DNA from: Diatrype stigma
Taxonomy: Eukaryota > Ascomycota > Sordariomycetes > Xylariales > Diatrypaceae
NCBI GenBank assembly: GCA_022225965.2
Contig: JAKJXP020000116.1
Coordinates: forward strand, 67,533 to 131,532
Direction of reading: 5' to 3'
Length of the DNA stretch: 64,000 bases
Shown in pieces: positions 11,609-22,051 of the stretch (its first letter is position 1; each line of letters begins with the position of its first letter). Both the position numbers and the translations under genes were made by a program. Under the pieces are notes generated by a model that did not search any database, had not been told where the DNA came from, and was given only the letters and a program-made list of their open reading frames with translations.

Positions 11609-12592
11609 ATGCCAGTTACCGAGATCCTCCTACTGAGGCACGGCCACCGAATGGCCTGGACGCTGGACCCCAGTACCGGCACCTACACGTCCACGCACCC
11701 GTTCCCGACCGGCCTGCCGGCCGACCCGCCGCTAGCCGCGCACGGTGTCGACCAGGCCGAGGAGACGGGCGTCTACCTGAGCAAAGAGCTGTCCGGGCAA
11801 GCCGCTGCGGACCGCCTGCGCATCTACTCGAGCCTCTTCTACCGGTGCTTGGAAACGCTGCGGCCGACGGTGCGCCGGCTGCGGGAGGGGGAAGGAGGGG
11901 CTGCATCTGCGCCTGCGCCTGCGCCGGGCCTGACCGTGCGCGGCGAGCGGGGCATCGGCGAGTGGTTCGGCAAGGCGTGGTTCGAGCAGCCCGCGCCGGC
12001 CGAGCCGGCCCGCCTGCGGCGCGAGTTCTTCCCCTTCCTGGACGACCGGTACCGGTCCCTGCTCGTGCCGGACCGGCACGGCGAGCGCATCGCCGAGGTC
12101 CACGACCGGCTCGCCAAGGCGCTCTCCCTGCTCGTCGCCGACGTCGACCGCGAGTACGTGGGGCTGGGCCGCGGCGGCGAGCCCGTCACCCTGCTCCTCT
12201 GCGGCCATGCCGCGCAGATCATCTGCACGGGGCGGGTGCTCACCGGCCTGGTCCCGGACGACCTGGACGAGGATGATTTCCAGTGCTATACGTGCGGCAT
12301 CAGCAGGTTCGTGAGGAGGGAAGGCGAGAGCAGTGGTGACAGGAACGGAAACGCGCCGCCAGACTCAGATTACCTTGAATGGAGAACGAATGGCGGCGTC
12401 GCTGGCGGATGGGACTGTGTCCTCAATAGCGGGTGCGAGCATTTGAGCAATGGCGAGGAGCGAGGGTGGCATTTCCATGGCGATGAGAGCTTCGATTCGT
12501 ACGGCGAAGCAGCCTCCCAGGGGCCCATTGTGGCTGACGGCAGCTTCACGTCGCCACCCAAGGATAGTCATCCAGGCCAAGTGAAATTATAG
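11609..12592 (+). CDS. Histidine phosphatase superfamily (phosphoglycerate-mutase-like) protein
   Basis: This is a single exon of 327 aa. The start at 11609 is the first ATG (AAGATGCC) and places the RHG motif at residues 10-12 (LLLRHGHR), which carries the nucleophilic histidine of the branch 1 histidine-phosphatase fold. The second active-site histidine is H200, in LLLCGHAAQI. The 180 residues between contain the expected acidic/arginine-rich region. The C-terminal 90 residues, including a CYTCGISRF stretch, resemble the fungal UbaSH3A/TFC7-like group more than glycolytic mutases. The substrate is unknown. The coding region is much more GC-rich than its AT-rich surroundings, with strong third-position G/C. 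Confidence 0.85.
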   Translation: MPVTEILLLRHGHRMAWTLDPSTGTYTSTHPFPTGLPADPPLAAHGVDQAEETGVYLSKELSGQAAADRLRIYSSLFYRCLETLRPTVRRLREGEGGAASAPAPAPGLTVRGERGIGEWFGKAWFEQPAPAEPARLRREFFPFLDDRYRSLLVPDRHGERIAEVHDRLAKALSLLVADVDREYVGLGRGGEPVTLLLCGHAAQIICTGRVLTGLVPDDLDEDDFQCYTCGISRFVRREGESSGDRNGNAPPDSDYLEWRTNGGVAGGWDCVLNSGCEHLSNGEERGWHFHGDESFDSYGEAASQGPIVADGSFTSPPKDSHPGQVKL

Positions 12593-13727
12593 ACGCGTAT
12601 GCAATAAGCCCCCACATATATCATAACCCAGTTCGAGACACTTCGCTCTATGTCGGGGATACATATATCCTTGACATCACGGAACAAAGTCATCAGTCGC
12701 ATTGGGCTCTAGCCAGCGTACATCTCAACGGCGTAGCCATCGAATCCTATATCATCCACAGGTGATCCTTCAATACAACCCCGTACTCATTTCCGAGTAC
12801 GGTCTCGAGTACGAACTTCCTCATTAATAAGCCGCGCAACGTCCTTGCTAGGGGTAAAAACATGATACTTATGCCAACAACAGGTCACGATGCCGAAGCT
12901 TTACCCTTCCGTAGACACATTTGAGCACTCGGGTAACAGCAAGTACCTATAGACAATGTCACGTTTCGTGACTCAAAGCGTTATCTAACACAAAATGCCA
13001 AACCTGGCGGACACTATTATCGCAAACACTGCCGGGTCTTGAATACCAAGCTGGATCGCGTCAACCTGTCCGTCGTAGGACTAGATGCAGTGATGACATG
13101 GATTATTGTGACTGTTGGTAGTCAAGCTACGAAGTAGGTGTTAAGTCTGTCTTATTGGAACCTCGACAGATCTTGCCGATGATGCATCATTACCTGATAC
13201 TTGGTAATATACATGTGTGCAGTATCTGACTATACAAAAAGTCAATCCGGAATTGGGCTTTTCGCCGAGTCTCGATTTCCGAATGGACGTAGATGAAAAT
13301 TGTCTCCGTTACGTGCTCGGGGTTAGCATACAGTGACTACGTACAGCTTATAGGCTTCGCTTTCGGGATCCCTAAAACCCGAGGTTAAACTAAGGGCTCG
13401 CGGATTTAAGGTGGTAGCCGCTCGCTCGCTAGCTAGTCATACAGCACGGGAAGCTAGGCCTCGCCTCTTTGTGGGGTGCTATATCCGCTGTATACTTTGA
13501 CAAAGGCAGGGGGGGGGCTTGGAATCGTAGCAGTGATGGGCTTAATCAAGAGGCTTCACTTGAAAGGGGCTAGTATAAGAACAGCTTGAACACCACGTAT
13601 CATCAACACTAAAATCAACATCGGTGTCGTCTCATCAGCAACATCATCACTCTCAGCTACATTATATGTATCTCAAGCTTAGATATCCCTGTATTCAGCT
13701 CTGCCATATCAATCCTCAGTTTTCACA
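12593..13727. other. Intergenic, no supported gene
   Basis: A 1.1 kb spacer holds the promoter of the downstream aldo-keto reductase. A run of nine G residues lies near 13509. No gene was recognised. Confidence 0.6.
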
Positions 13728-14853
13728 ATGGGATACACTATTCTCGGCAAGGAGGTAGGGCCCATCGGCTACGGCCTCATGGGCCTCACGTGGTTTAGCA
13801 CTACCGAGAGCACCGAGGAAGAGAGGATCGCCGCCATGAAGACGGCGCTAGACCTCGGTGCCAACGCATGGAACGGCGGGGAGTTCTACGGCACGTCCCT
13901 GCAGGACAACTCCCTGACCCTGCTGAAGAAGTACTTCGACAAGTACCCCGAGGACGCGGCCAAGGTCAGCATCAACATCAAGGGTGGCATCCACTTCCCG
14001 CTCACGAACGACAACGCGCCGGCCTACGTCCGCCAGAGCGTCGAGAACAGCGTCGCCCTGCTCGAAGGCCGGGCTAAGATCGACATGTTCGAGATGGCAC
14101 GGCGGGTGAGCCAGGGCGACTACCTCGACTCGCTGCGCCTGCTCGACGGCCTCGCCAAGGAGGGCAAGATCGGGGGCGTGGCCCTCTCCGAGGTCAACGC
14201 CAACACGATCCGCCAGGCGGTCCAGATCACCAAGGTCGCCGCGGTCGAGGTCGAGATCTCCCTGTGGGTGACCGACGCGCTGAGGAATGGAGTGTGCCAG
14301 GCGTGTGCCGAGTTCGGGATTCCCATCTTCGCGTGAGTAGTTTATCACCAAGACCCACCCCCCCCCCCCCCCCCCCATCCAACCCAACCCCTTTCCAGCG
14401 CCTACATCCGGCTTACCTCCTCCGCTAACATCATCGACCAGATACTCACCCCTAGCCCACGGCATCCTCACGGGGAAGATCAAGAGCTTCGAGGACATCC
14501 CCGAGGGGAGCTTCGGGAAATTCCGCCCGCGCAACCAGGCCGAGCACCTCGCGACGAACCTCAAGCTCGTCGAGAAGGTGGAGGAGTGGGCGGCCAAGAA
14601 GGGCTGCACGCCCGCCCAGTTCGCCATCAATTGGGTGGCCAGCCTGTCGAAGCGCCCGGGCATGCCCGTCATCATCCCCATCCCCGGCGCGGTGAGCCTG
14701 GAGCGGGTCCGGGAGAACAGCAGGGTGGTGGAGCTGACGGACGCGGATATGGACGAGGTCGACGCCTACCTCAAGACGTTCGTGCCTATCGGATATCACC
14801 TCACTGATCACTTGGTGACGCTCACCGACAAGAATACGTCTACCGAGATCTGA
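13728..14853 (+). CDS. Aldo-keto reductase, pyridoxal reductase-like (pyridoxine 4-dehydrogenase type)
   Basis: The exons are 13728-14332 and 14442-14853, giving 338 aa. The protein is a TIM-barrel NADPH-dependent reductase: the barrel opens with GKEVGPIGYGLMGLTW, catalytic Tyr54 lies in GGEFYG and catalytic Lys85 in INIKGG. The distal region IPIPGAVSLERVRENSRVV matches the NADP-phosphate-binding end of the family. The GGEFYG variant and overall match point to yeast Plr1-type pyridoxal reductases, which interconvert pyridoxal and pyridoxine in vitamin B6 salvage. The canonical Asp-Thr-Ala before the Tyr is replaced here. The intron (14333-14441) has GTGAGT, branch CGCTAAC and acceptor CCAG, and contains a run of 19 C residues. 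The family is secure; substrate specificity is inferred. Confidence 0.88.
14358..14376. repeat. Poly-C tract (19 C) in the aldo-keto reductase intron
   Basis: A run of 19 consecutive C residues lies inside the intron, upstream of its branch point. It is the first of three G/C homopolymers longer than 15 bp in the window. Confidence 0.95.
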
Positions 14854-15835
14854 AAGAAATGCTTTTGTTGAAGGGGTGGTTAAGCTTTTACATCCAGGGA
14901 AAGCATAAGTCAACCTCGTGGCAACTGGTGTAGGATGATTAATGACCACTGTGGGTATTTTCATAAAAGATTAGATCCAATAGAACCAAAATTCGAGCCA
15001 TTGTTCGCTTTGATGAAAAGGACGTGCTACCGAGGAATGACCGGACGTCTCTCGGAAGCACTGAAGTTCTTATTTTGGACCCATACTTGCGCGTCCTTTC
15101 GTAGGAAAAGGGGCTCCGGGTTCTACATAATGATGAACTCCCCCATATCTGCATAACATTACTCATCAAAAGAGCCAGGCCTTCATCGTAAAGCGTATAA
15201 CATCGTACGTTTTCTATAATATTGTCACGCAATTATCTCCAGCGAGTTAGCTTCTCATTCATGCGGCTTCAAGTACTTGACCCTAAAACAAATGATCACA
15301 GCGTTTCGCTGCAGCACTTGGGATAATCAAGTCAGCTGGATGGTTGCAATGAAGCTCGAGTAGCGATATGCAGTGCACCATACCTATTAGTTGTGTGTTC
15401 TCGAACCAGCTGGAGTTCATCATTAATCTAAAGATTGTTTTCTATCTTTTTCAATGTGGGCTGTATCATGGCTTGTAACAACTTCGGTCCTTAACGGAGT
15501 TCCGGGATTTTTCTAGTAGTACCACCGCGGTGTAGCGCTGCGTAACAATGTCTTACTTAAGTGTAGATTCCATCTGACACCATCCTGGGATCTGATTTGG
15601 ATATGCATTGACTATTGGGTGGAAGTTTCGCCATTCCGTCATCTTAACCACCCCCTCCCCCCTATTTCAAGCAAAGAATACCGAGTCCTTGCTTCTATTT
15701 CTTCCTTCCCCAATCTATTTCCTATCTTATTCTATAAATCCCTTCCCAGTCTATCCTGATTTTTACACATTGACTGTTTTTAATCCGAGTGACGCTTGAG
15801 CCCCACGAGCTGATCCCTCGCTCTCCACACTCAAC
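14854..15835. other. Intergenic, probable MFS gene promoter/5' leader
   Basis: The spacer is 982 bp. Its last 200 bp are rich in pyrimidines (15640-15760), which is common in promoters and leaders of highly expressed filamentous-fungal genes. No gene was recognised. Confidence 0.5.
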
Positions 15836-18075
15836 ATGATAGCATCAGCACCACCACCTGACAATGAGTTCAAGCAGGTCAAGCAGGAATCTACCAACTC
15901 CTCCAAGAACACAGATGTCGCCACCGGGACGGTCTCAGATGGTTCCTGGCCGATTGAGGAGGAAAGGGCGGTTACACGAAAGTGAGGTTCTAGTTATACG
16001 AAAGTCTTCACCTTGACTAACCGGACTACCTAGGATTGACTTCATCATTATGCCGATGTTGATGACGGTTTACTTCTCGTTTCAACTAGATCGTGCCAAC
16101 ATGTATATGAGCTTTCTCTCTAATATTTATGCTTCTATACACTAATAAAAGACAGTGGGTTCGCCATGACGGACAACTTCTTGGACGACGTGGGTATCAC
16201 ACAAGACTGGTTCAACGTAGGCCAACAATTGTTAGCTGCTGGGCTCTCCATACTAGAGGTGATATTTCCATCTCCCTCTGTGTGTTCACCGTCAACTCTA
16301 ACGATCACAGATCCCCAGCAATATGGTGCTGTATCGAATCGGGCCCCGGATTTGGATATCGTGCCAAATTATCGCATGGTACCTTCTACGTTTCTGCATT
16401 GAAACTACGCCTGAGCTTCTGGCTGATAGATATCAAGGGGACTCGCCGCGACGTTCCAAGCTTTTCAGAATGGCCTCAGCGCATACCTTGCCACGAGGCT
16501 AGTACTCGGGTACGAATTCGGCTGGGCTCTTCAGGGGCTTCGAGGTAATGCTAATCTGACCAGATTGTTGGAGGCTGGATTCCTGCCAGCGGGTTTATAT
16601 ACCCTTTCACAGTGGTACAAGAACGCGGAGCTGAGCAGACGGTTTGCAATCTTCTTTGCCGGTTACCTGTTTGGACAGGCGGTCAATGGTTTACTCGCAT
16701 ATGCCATGTTAGTATCACATAACACCACGCTTGTGGCATCTTCCACTGGCTCATTGTTGTTCCTTCACTAGTCTACACATGCGCGGAATATGTAACCTTG
16801 CTGGCTGGCAATGGTTGTTTCTAGTAAGTGACACACAGTCTCTTCGTTACTATGACCGCAAGCACTCACACTTGTATAGATCGAAGGAACTTGGACGGTG
16901 CTGATCGGCGCAGTTTTCGCATGCCTATTTCCAGGGGAACCATCCCATCCTATTACCCTTACCGGGTTGCGCTACTTCACAGACCGAGAAATTTTCATCT
17001 TACAGCAACGCATAATGCGAGAAGATTCACATAAGCGTGCTCTTACAAACAGCATCAGCCTGAAAGTCGTTTTCGACACCGTAGGTTCCCGACCTCTTGT
17101 CGTATAATGGAGATGTTACTAACGCGTCAACCACCAATGTTAGCTGGCGAATACCAAGCTATGGCTGCACGTCTTAGCATCGCTATGTGGCGCCATAGTA
17201 TCGTCGTCCTTTGCAGGATATGGGCCCACGATCGTGAATTCCTTCGGATACGACGCACTTGTTTCTAACGCGCTATTCTCAGTAGGAGACTGGGTTGGGC
17301 TGGTTTTGGTCCTAATCGTTGGATATATCGCGTGAGTACTACGTAAAGACTAACATATAATGTGTGGAAACCCTAACAGATCACCATAGCGACCGTACTG
17401 GGAGACGTGGCGTTATAATATTAGCTGGAACAGTGGTCATGCTGGCATTCGCTGTAGGTCTCACATCGCTTCCTTGCAGTATCCATGGACTAAGTCTTTT
17501 CAAAGATAGGGTTCAGGTGTCTCCCGGACAATGCGTCTGCGACCACCAAGTATGTGGTAATGACCATGGTCAGGGCAAACTACAACTGGTGGAGTCAGTA
17601 TCGCCCCTAACATGTCAAGGAACAGCACGCTCATGAATATCAGACTCACTTAATGTATCATGGCTATCGATCAACTCACGGTCAGAAGAAGCGAGACCAA
17701 TCAGGCTGGTATGTCCGCGCGTAGTTCACCAACGAAATGACTCGTCAGACGACTAACTCCATAACTACTTGGTATCGATAGGCCTTGTGTACAACGGCAA
17801 TAAACATCTCGCTCATTGCCGGAGCTCAGATATTCCGGTCAGATGACCGCCCCCTTTACCATCGTGGGTGGACAATCATTGTTGGGGTTCTATCCCTGGG
17901 TGCAGCAGGTGTGCTTCTACTCTTGCATTTATACCTCAACTCGAACCGCAGGATAACTAGACGACTGCGGACTGGTCATCGTCCAGATATACATGAGGAG
18001 GAACATGTAGAAAGAACAACGAGAATACCGACCGATCGATTTACAACCGCGCAGAAGGGATTATATAACATCTAG
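15836..18075 (+). CDS. MFS anion:cation symporter, allantoate-permease (Dal5/TNA1) family
   Basis: Thirteen exons give 517 aa with intact phase throughout: 15836-15981, 16034-16102, 16156-16258, 16311-16378, 16438-16509, 16564-16707, 16772-16823, 16880-17080, 17144-17331, 17390-17453, 17506-17593, 17644-17708, 17782-18075. Family hallmarks include QLDRANIGFAMTDNF at the end of TM1, IPSNMVLYRIGPR, LLEAGFLPAGLYTLSQWY, the second-half loop YIADRTGRRG, and SWLSINSRSEEAR before TM11. This family imports organic anions such as allantoate, nicotinate or vitamin precursors across the plasma membrane; the substrate here cannot be told. Two joins are less certain: the AAG acceptor at 16435-16437, and exon 10, which uses the ATAG at 17386-17389 because the nearer CAG would give a stop. 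Twelve introns in 2.2 kb is high for a fungal transporter. Confidence 0.82.
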
Positions 18076-18622
18076 CGCGTTAGCCGATGATGGGGTTCAG
18101 GAAGCAGTAGCGATGCAATGCCCCCTGGGTCAGTGCGATGAAAGGAAATAACTCTAGAAAACAGCGAGAAAGGGTTTCCAATTGGTGGTGACGACTACAT
18201 ATCGAGGTTGGCTTCAGCAAGATATTCTGACCGTCCATGTCAGAGGCAATGGTTGTGCTGCATTCCAACCTACCCACTATTACCGAATCTGTCCCTACTT
18301 ACCTGGGACAGTAAGGTGGCTGGCTGTTGGTATAATTCACACCTATCACATCAACTAGCGACGGGGTTGCTGCATTATATATTAACTACTAGATAGCTGT
18401 GTTCATGACAAGGTTATTTATAGACACAGCAGTTCAACGTAAAGATAGGGGTATCATCAGGTTATGGAATGGAGCGAGGGATTCATGAGAAGAGAGCATG
18501 CCAAGTAGGCTGAGACGACAATCCATCAACGAAATGACGTGTATGCCTTGCTTAATGCTATGTTGATCGAATTAAAAGGGAAAATAATGGAATATTCGTC
18601 GAGAAAGAGAAACGCACAATCA
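18076..18622. other. Convergent intergenic region
   Basis: This 547-bp spacer between the MFS gene and the oppositely oriented gem1 must contain both polyadenylation regions. No reading frame or structure of note was seen. Confidence 0.6.
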
Positions 18623-20593
18623 TCATGGGGAGTTCGTTGACCTCCGCCATATCATGAATGCAGCAACACCTGCACAAGTTGTGGCGCCTAATGCAAGATA
18701 GAGACTTGTCCTGTCCGGTGGGGGTTCCTCGCTTTTCGGGAATGCTGTGCTTGGATTTGTTGCTGCCTCCGCGAGAGCAACGAAAAGCTCTCCGATACTA
18801 TTCCACTTGACGCTTACATGGAGCGGCGTGCTCATCATCAAGCTAGAGGTGTACTGATCGGGCTGTAGCTCGCATCTTTGGGTTGTCTTGTCCTTGTCGG
18901 CCTTTAAGGCAGTGTAGATAGCTGGGAGATCGTCAAGATGTGGAAACCGCTTCCGCAGATCGACAATGTGAGAAAATGAGTCGGGGTCCGAAGAGTCGTA
19001 CGAGTAGCAAATGAGATCGCATGAGTCTAGCTTAGCTTGGTTCTCGAGTATGGCTGGTTCAAGTTCTCCAAGCTCCTCAAGAATCAGATAGCATTGCTTT
19101 CCACCATGAAGCTCAACACTGTTGACGGCCCGCCTAGGTTTTATAGTTGGATGATACAGGCCATCGAATGGACGATTCAGGAAAGAATCCAGGAGCGACG
19201 ACTTTCCAGCTGCCGCTGCACCTAGTATATAACATAACACCACATTACGTTCAACACGACCAGGGCGCTTTCTTCTTTTTCGAGGCTTCGTGATCTTTAG
19301 CGCTGAAGTTAAGGGGTCTCTGGTGTTAGATGGTTCGAATCCAAGGTAGGCTAGATATTCTAAAGTCGTCTTCGGCTCCAGGAATGTCGTCATACTCCAC
19401 TGCGCGAGCCAACCTTGCAAGGTTATATGCCCAGCTTCATTTCGAACGGTCGTTGAGGGGAATGACGTTTCCACCCAAGAAGCAGGCATGCCAGGACTGG
19501 GAGCAAACAGGGCAGTGAGTTCTTGATCATTCAAACCTCCATCATTGTCCTTATCGAAAAGCAGGAAAAGATCAACGAAGAACCTATAGCCCGCCGGGCT
19601 CAGTTCGGCGGAGGAATATTCGGGGACGTCAAACTTCGGACGAATGAAGCTGTCTTCCAAACTTAGACTATCGGTATACCTGTGCTTTCTCAGGATGATC
19701 CAGATTGTCTCGTGCCGGCCCTTTTCAGCATAGATCTTGTTGAGCTGAAGAAAGCCTTGCATACTGACGCCTTTATCAGTATTAGTGCCCGGGACGGCCT
19801 TAGAAACAGTGAGCTTTATATTCTCCAAGTCTTCTGTAGTCAAGGGCTTCTCGAAGCATTTTGCTTGGAAGCTATGCATCTCTCGGTCGTTTAAGTATCC
19901 ATCTTGGTCTTTATCGCAGAGGTAGAAGACCCTCTTCAGGGCCGATAAACATGCCGGCTTCAGGTTCCCCTCTTTGTAGTCGTATAGAGGGGCGATCGGG
20001 TGGGTAACGGCTTTCTGGCAAAGAAAGAAAGTCTCGTTGACATTTCGATGATCCTTAGCACTCGCGCGTATACAGGAATCGATCTCGCGGAACTCGTTCA
20101 TGACAGGCAGCATTTCCTCCTCGAAAACCTGGGGGCTGCTGGTGGTTGTGGCCAAGTCGGACTTGTTGGCGCACAATACAACAGGGACATTAACCCCGAG
20201 GGATCGGAAGTAGGGCATCCAGAAAAGGGCCACCCGCTCATAGCTGTAGTGGTCGGAATAGACGAGTAGGATGACATTGGATTTGCGGATCTCCTTGCGT
20301 AGGGTTGTTCGATCCTGAGGGCGGGCGGAAGTGTCGACTATGGTGGTAGTAACACCCTCGGGGGTGCCGATGCTGGGTGGGATGGTGATCTGGGGAAGGA
20401 CGGACTGGATTTTATTGCTGATGAATACATCTTTGACGAAGGATGCGATGATGCTAGATTTGCCCGTGCCCTCGTCGCCGCAGACACAGACACGCACTGA
20501 TGAATGGAAAGCTATGGTCAGCCCGTAGTTCGCCATGGCGTACCGGATCAGACTGGGGAACTATAGTACGGTATAGACTATACCTGTGGTCAT
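18623..20593 (-). CDS. gem1: Mitochondrial Rho GTPase Miro/Gem1
   Basis: Proposed exons are 20593-20584 (10 nt) and 20496-18623, giving 627 aa. The in-frame ATG at 20536 would add a non-conserved N-terminus. Using ATG-ACC-ACA-G, a GTATAG donor and the CATCAG acceptor gives [18 protein letters not shown], as in Gem1 proteins. Domain order is: N-terminal GTPase (P-loop [13 protein letters not shown] base-recognition motif), first EF hand ([12 protein letters not shown]), second EF hand ([12 protein letters not shown]), second GTPase (P-loop GAAAAGKSS), and a C-terminal hydrophobic tail anchor ([19 protein letters not shown]) followed by basic residues. Gem1 sits in the outer mitochondrial membrane. 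It controls mitochondrial shape, inheritance and ER-mitochondria contacts. The second GTPase lacks a clear NKxD (TALKADKD occupies that place), as is common for the family. Confidence 0.93.
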
Positions 20594-22051
20594 GCTGACT
20601 GATTCATGCGAAAGCGGGAGCGGAAGCGGAAGCGAATGCGGAAGAGCCCTCCCCTGTTACCTAGGCTACCGTTACTAGGTGTACTCTTATCAGCATAGTC
20701 CCCGGCAGGGTCCAAGCAGCCGATGATAGGTGGGATGGGAGGACAGCAGCAGCGAGGCTGGGTGGTCGGCGAAGGTAAGCAGGTAATCTGAGAGCGCCCC
20801 CTCCGAAGACAGCTGGGAGTTGTATGTCGAGGGGGTGTTCTGAGCGAGCGATGCTATTGACACCAAGAAGATGCAAATGTTGAGTGTCAGAGTGTGATGT
20901 GTGGTGTTGTGATGTGGGATGTTGCCTCGTGGTTGTTCGCATTATTCCGATATGAGCTTTAGCTCCGTCATCAGCCCCGTAACTATGTGGATATGCAGGC
21001 TCATACAGACATACAGCAATATCTGCATTGGTCGATTGGTGTACTTCGTATGGGGCTGTTGCCTGTTGGTAACGTCACCGTCCCCAGTACCTACCTATGT
21101 ATGTAGGTACGAATGAACACCTCGAAGAGCAGATATAACAATTGTTCTGAGAACCGATTCCATAGACCAACCCCATTGACTTGCCAACTTGCGTGTGACA
21201 TTCGCCATGTTTGGCCCATCTCGCACTACCTATCTGGGATGCCCTGTTCCTGAGGAGGTCCCATTTAAATATATATAAACTATGTCCCTAACCTTTGGAA
21301 GCTGCCCAGGTCCATCTGGCAGTCCGCTTCTCTCCAAGGTTGCAGGTTTTCGGGTGACGGGCAGCATGACCAGCGCACCCGATGCGATGCGATGCGATGC
21401 ACATATTCAAGAACGACAGGAACTAACTACCCCACATCATGGGCTGATCTTACCAGCTTACCTACTACTACTGCTTAGTGCAAGATCCCTGCTCCCTGCT
21501 ACCTGCCCACCCAACTAGCTGGTCCCCCGCAAACCTTCAGCTCCAGCTCTACCCTTATGCTACCTTATTACAGTAGTCAACCCTTACGAACTACGAACTA
21601 CGAACTACGAACTACGAACCACCCATTTCATTCGTCTGCGGAAGAGATGGGGAGGAGCTGCAAAACACCAAGATATCCAAATGCCGAATTGCCATCATCA
21701 ATCGTCGTGTTTTATTGACATGCCCGTGTCGGTAGCTTCACCAGTTCAATTATTACGGCTTCTCACGAGTATCAATTGGCTCAACCCATCTTGATAGAAT
21801 AACACATAACATAACGTATAGCGTATACCGCACCACATATCCAAATACCTATCCAAATATCCAAATATCCAAATATACTGGTCATTCTTCCACCATCCGA
21901 GTCGCGCAAACTCCAACGTCGTCTTCAGCCTTACTTGGCGCTGGATCCTGATGCAACCTCTAATAACGCTGTGACGACCGATCCCTGCAAGCCATTGCAC
22001 GTCAGTCGAGAAACAACGCTCCCACAACTCATTATCTGATTAGTCGTCAAC
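20594..22051. other. Divergent intergenic region between gem1 and creC
   Basis: A 1.46 kb spacer holds both promoters. It contains two short tandem repeats: GATGC x4 at 21381-21400 and a 7-bp CTACGAA unit about five times at 21585-21619. Several copies of a CCAAATAT-type motif lie at 21837-21880. No gene was recognised. Confidence 0.6.
21585..21619. repeat. 7-bp tandem repeat (CTACGAA)
   Basis: About five copies of CTACGAA lie in the creC upstream region, roughly 450 bp before the start codon. Confidence 0.85.

Noticed and set aside
11732..12276. Large frames antisense and in other frames of the histidine phosphatase gene
   Set aside because: They are shadows of high GC at third codon positions; the RHG motif and catalytic histidine lie in the called frame.
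13848..14964. Long minus-strand frames across the aldo-keto reductase
   Set aside because: Antisense shadows of a GC-rich gene; they cross its intron and have no domain.
19330..19350. GGTTCGAATCC resembling a tRNA T-arm
   Set aside because: It lies inside the gem1 coding region and no cloverleaf can be drawn around it.
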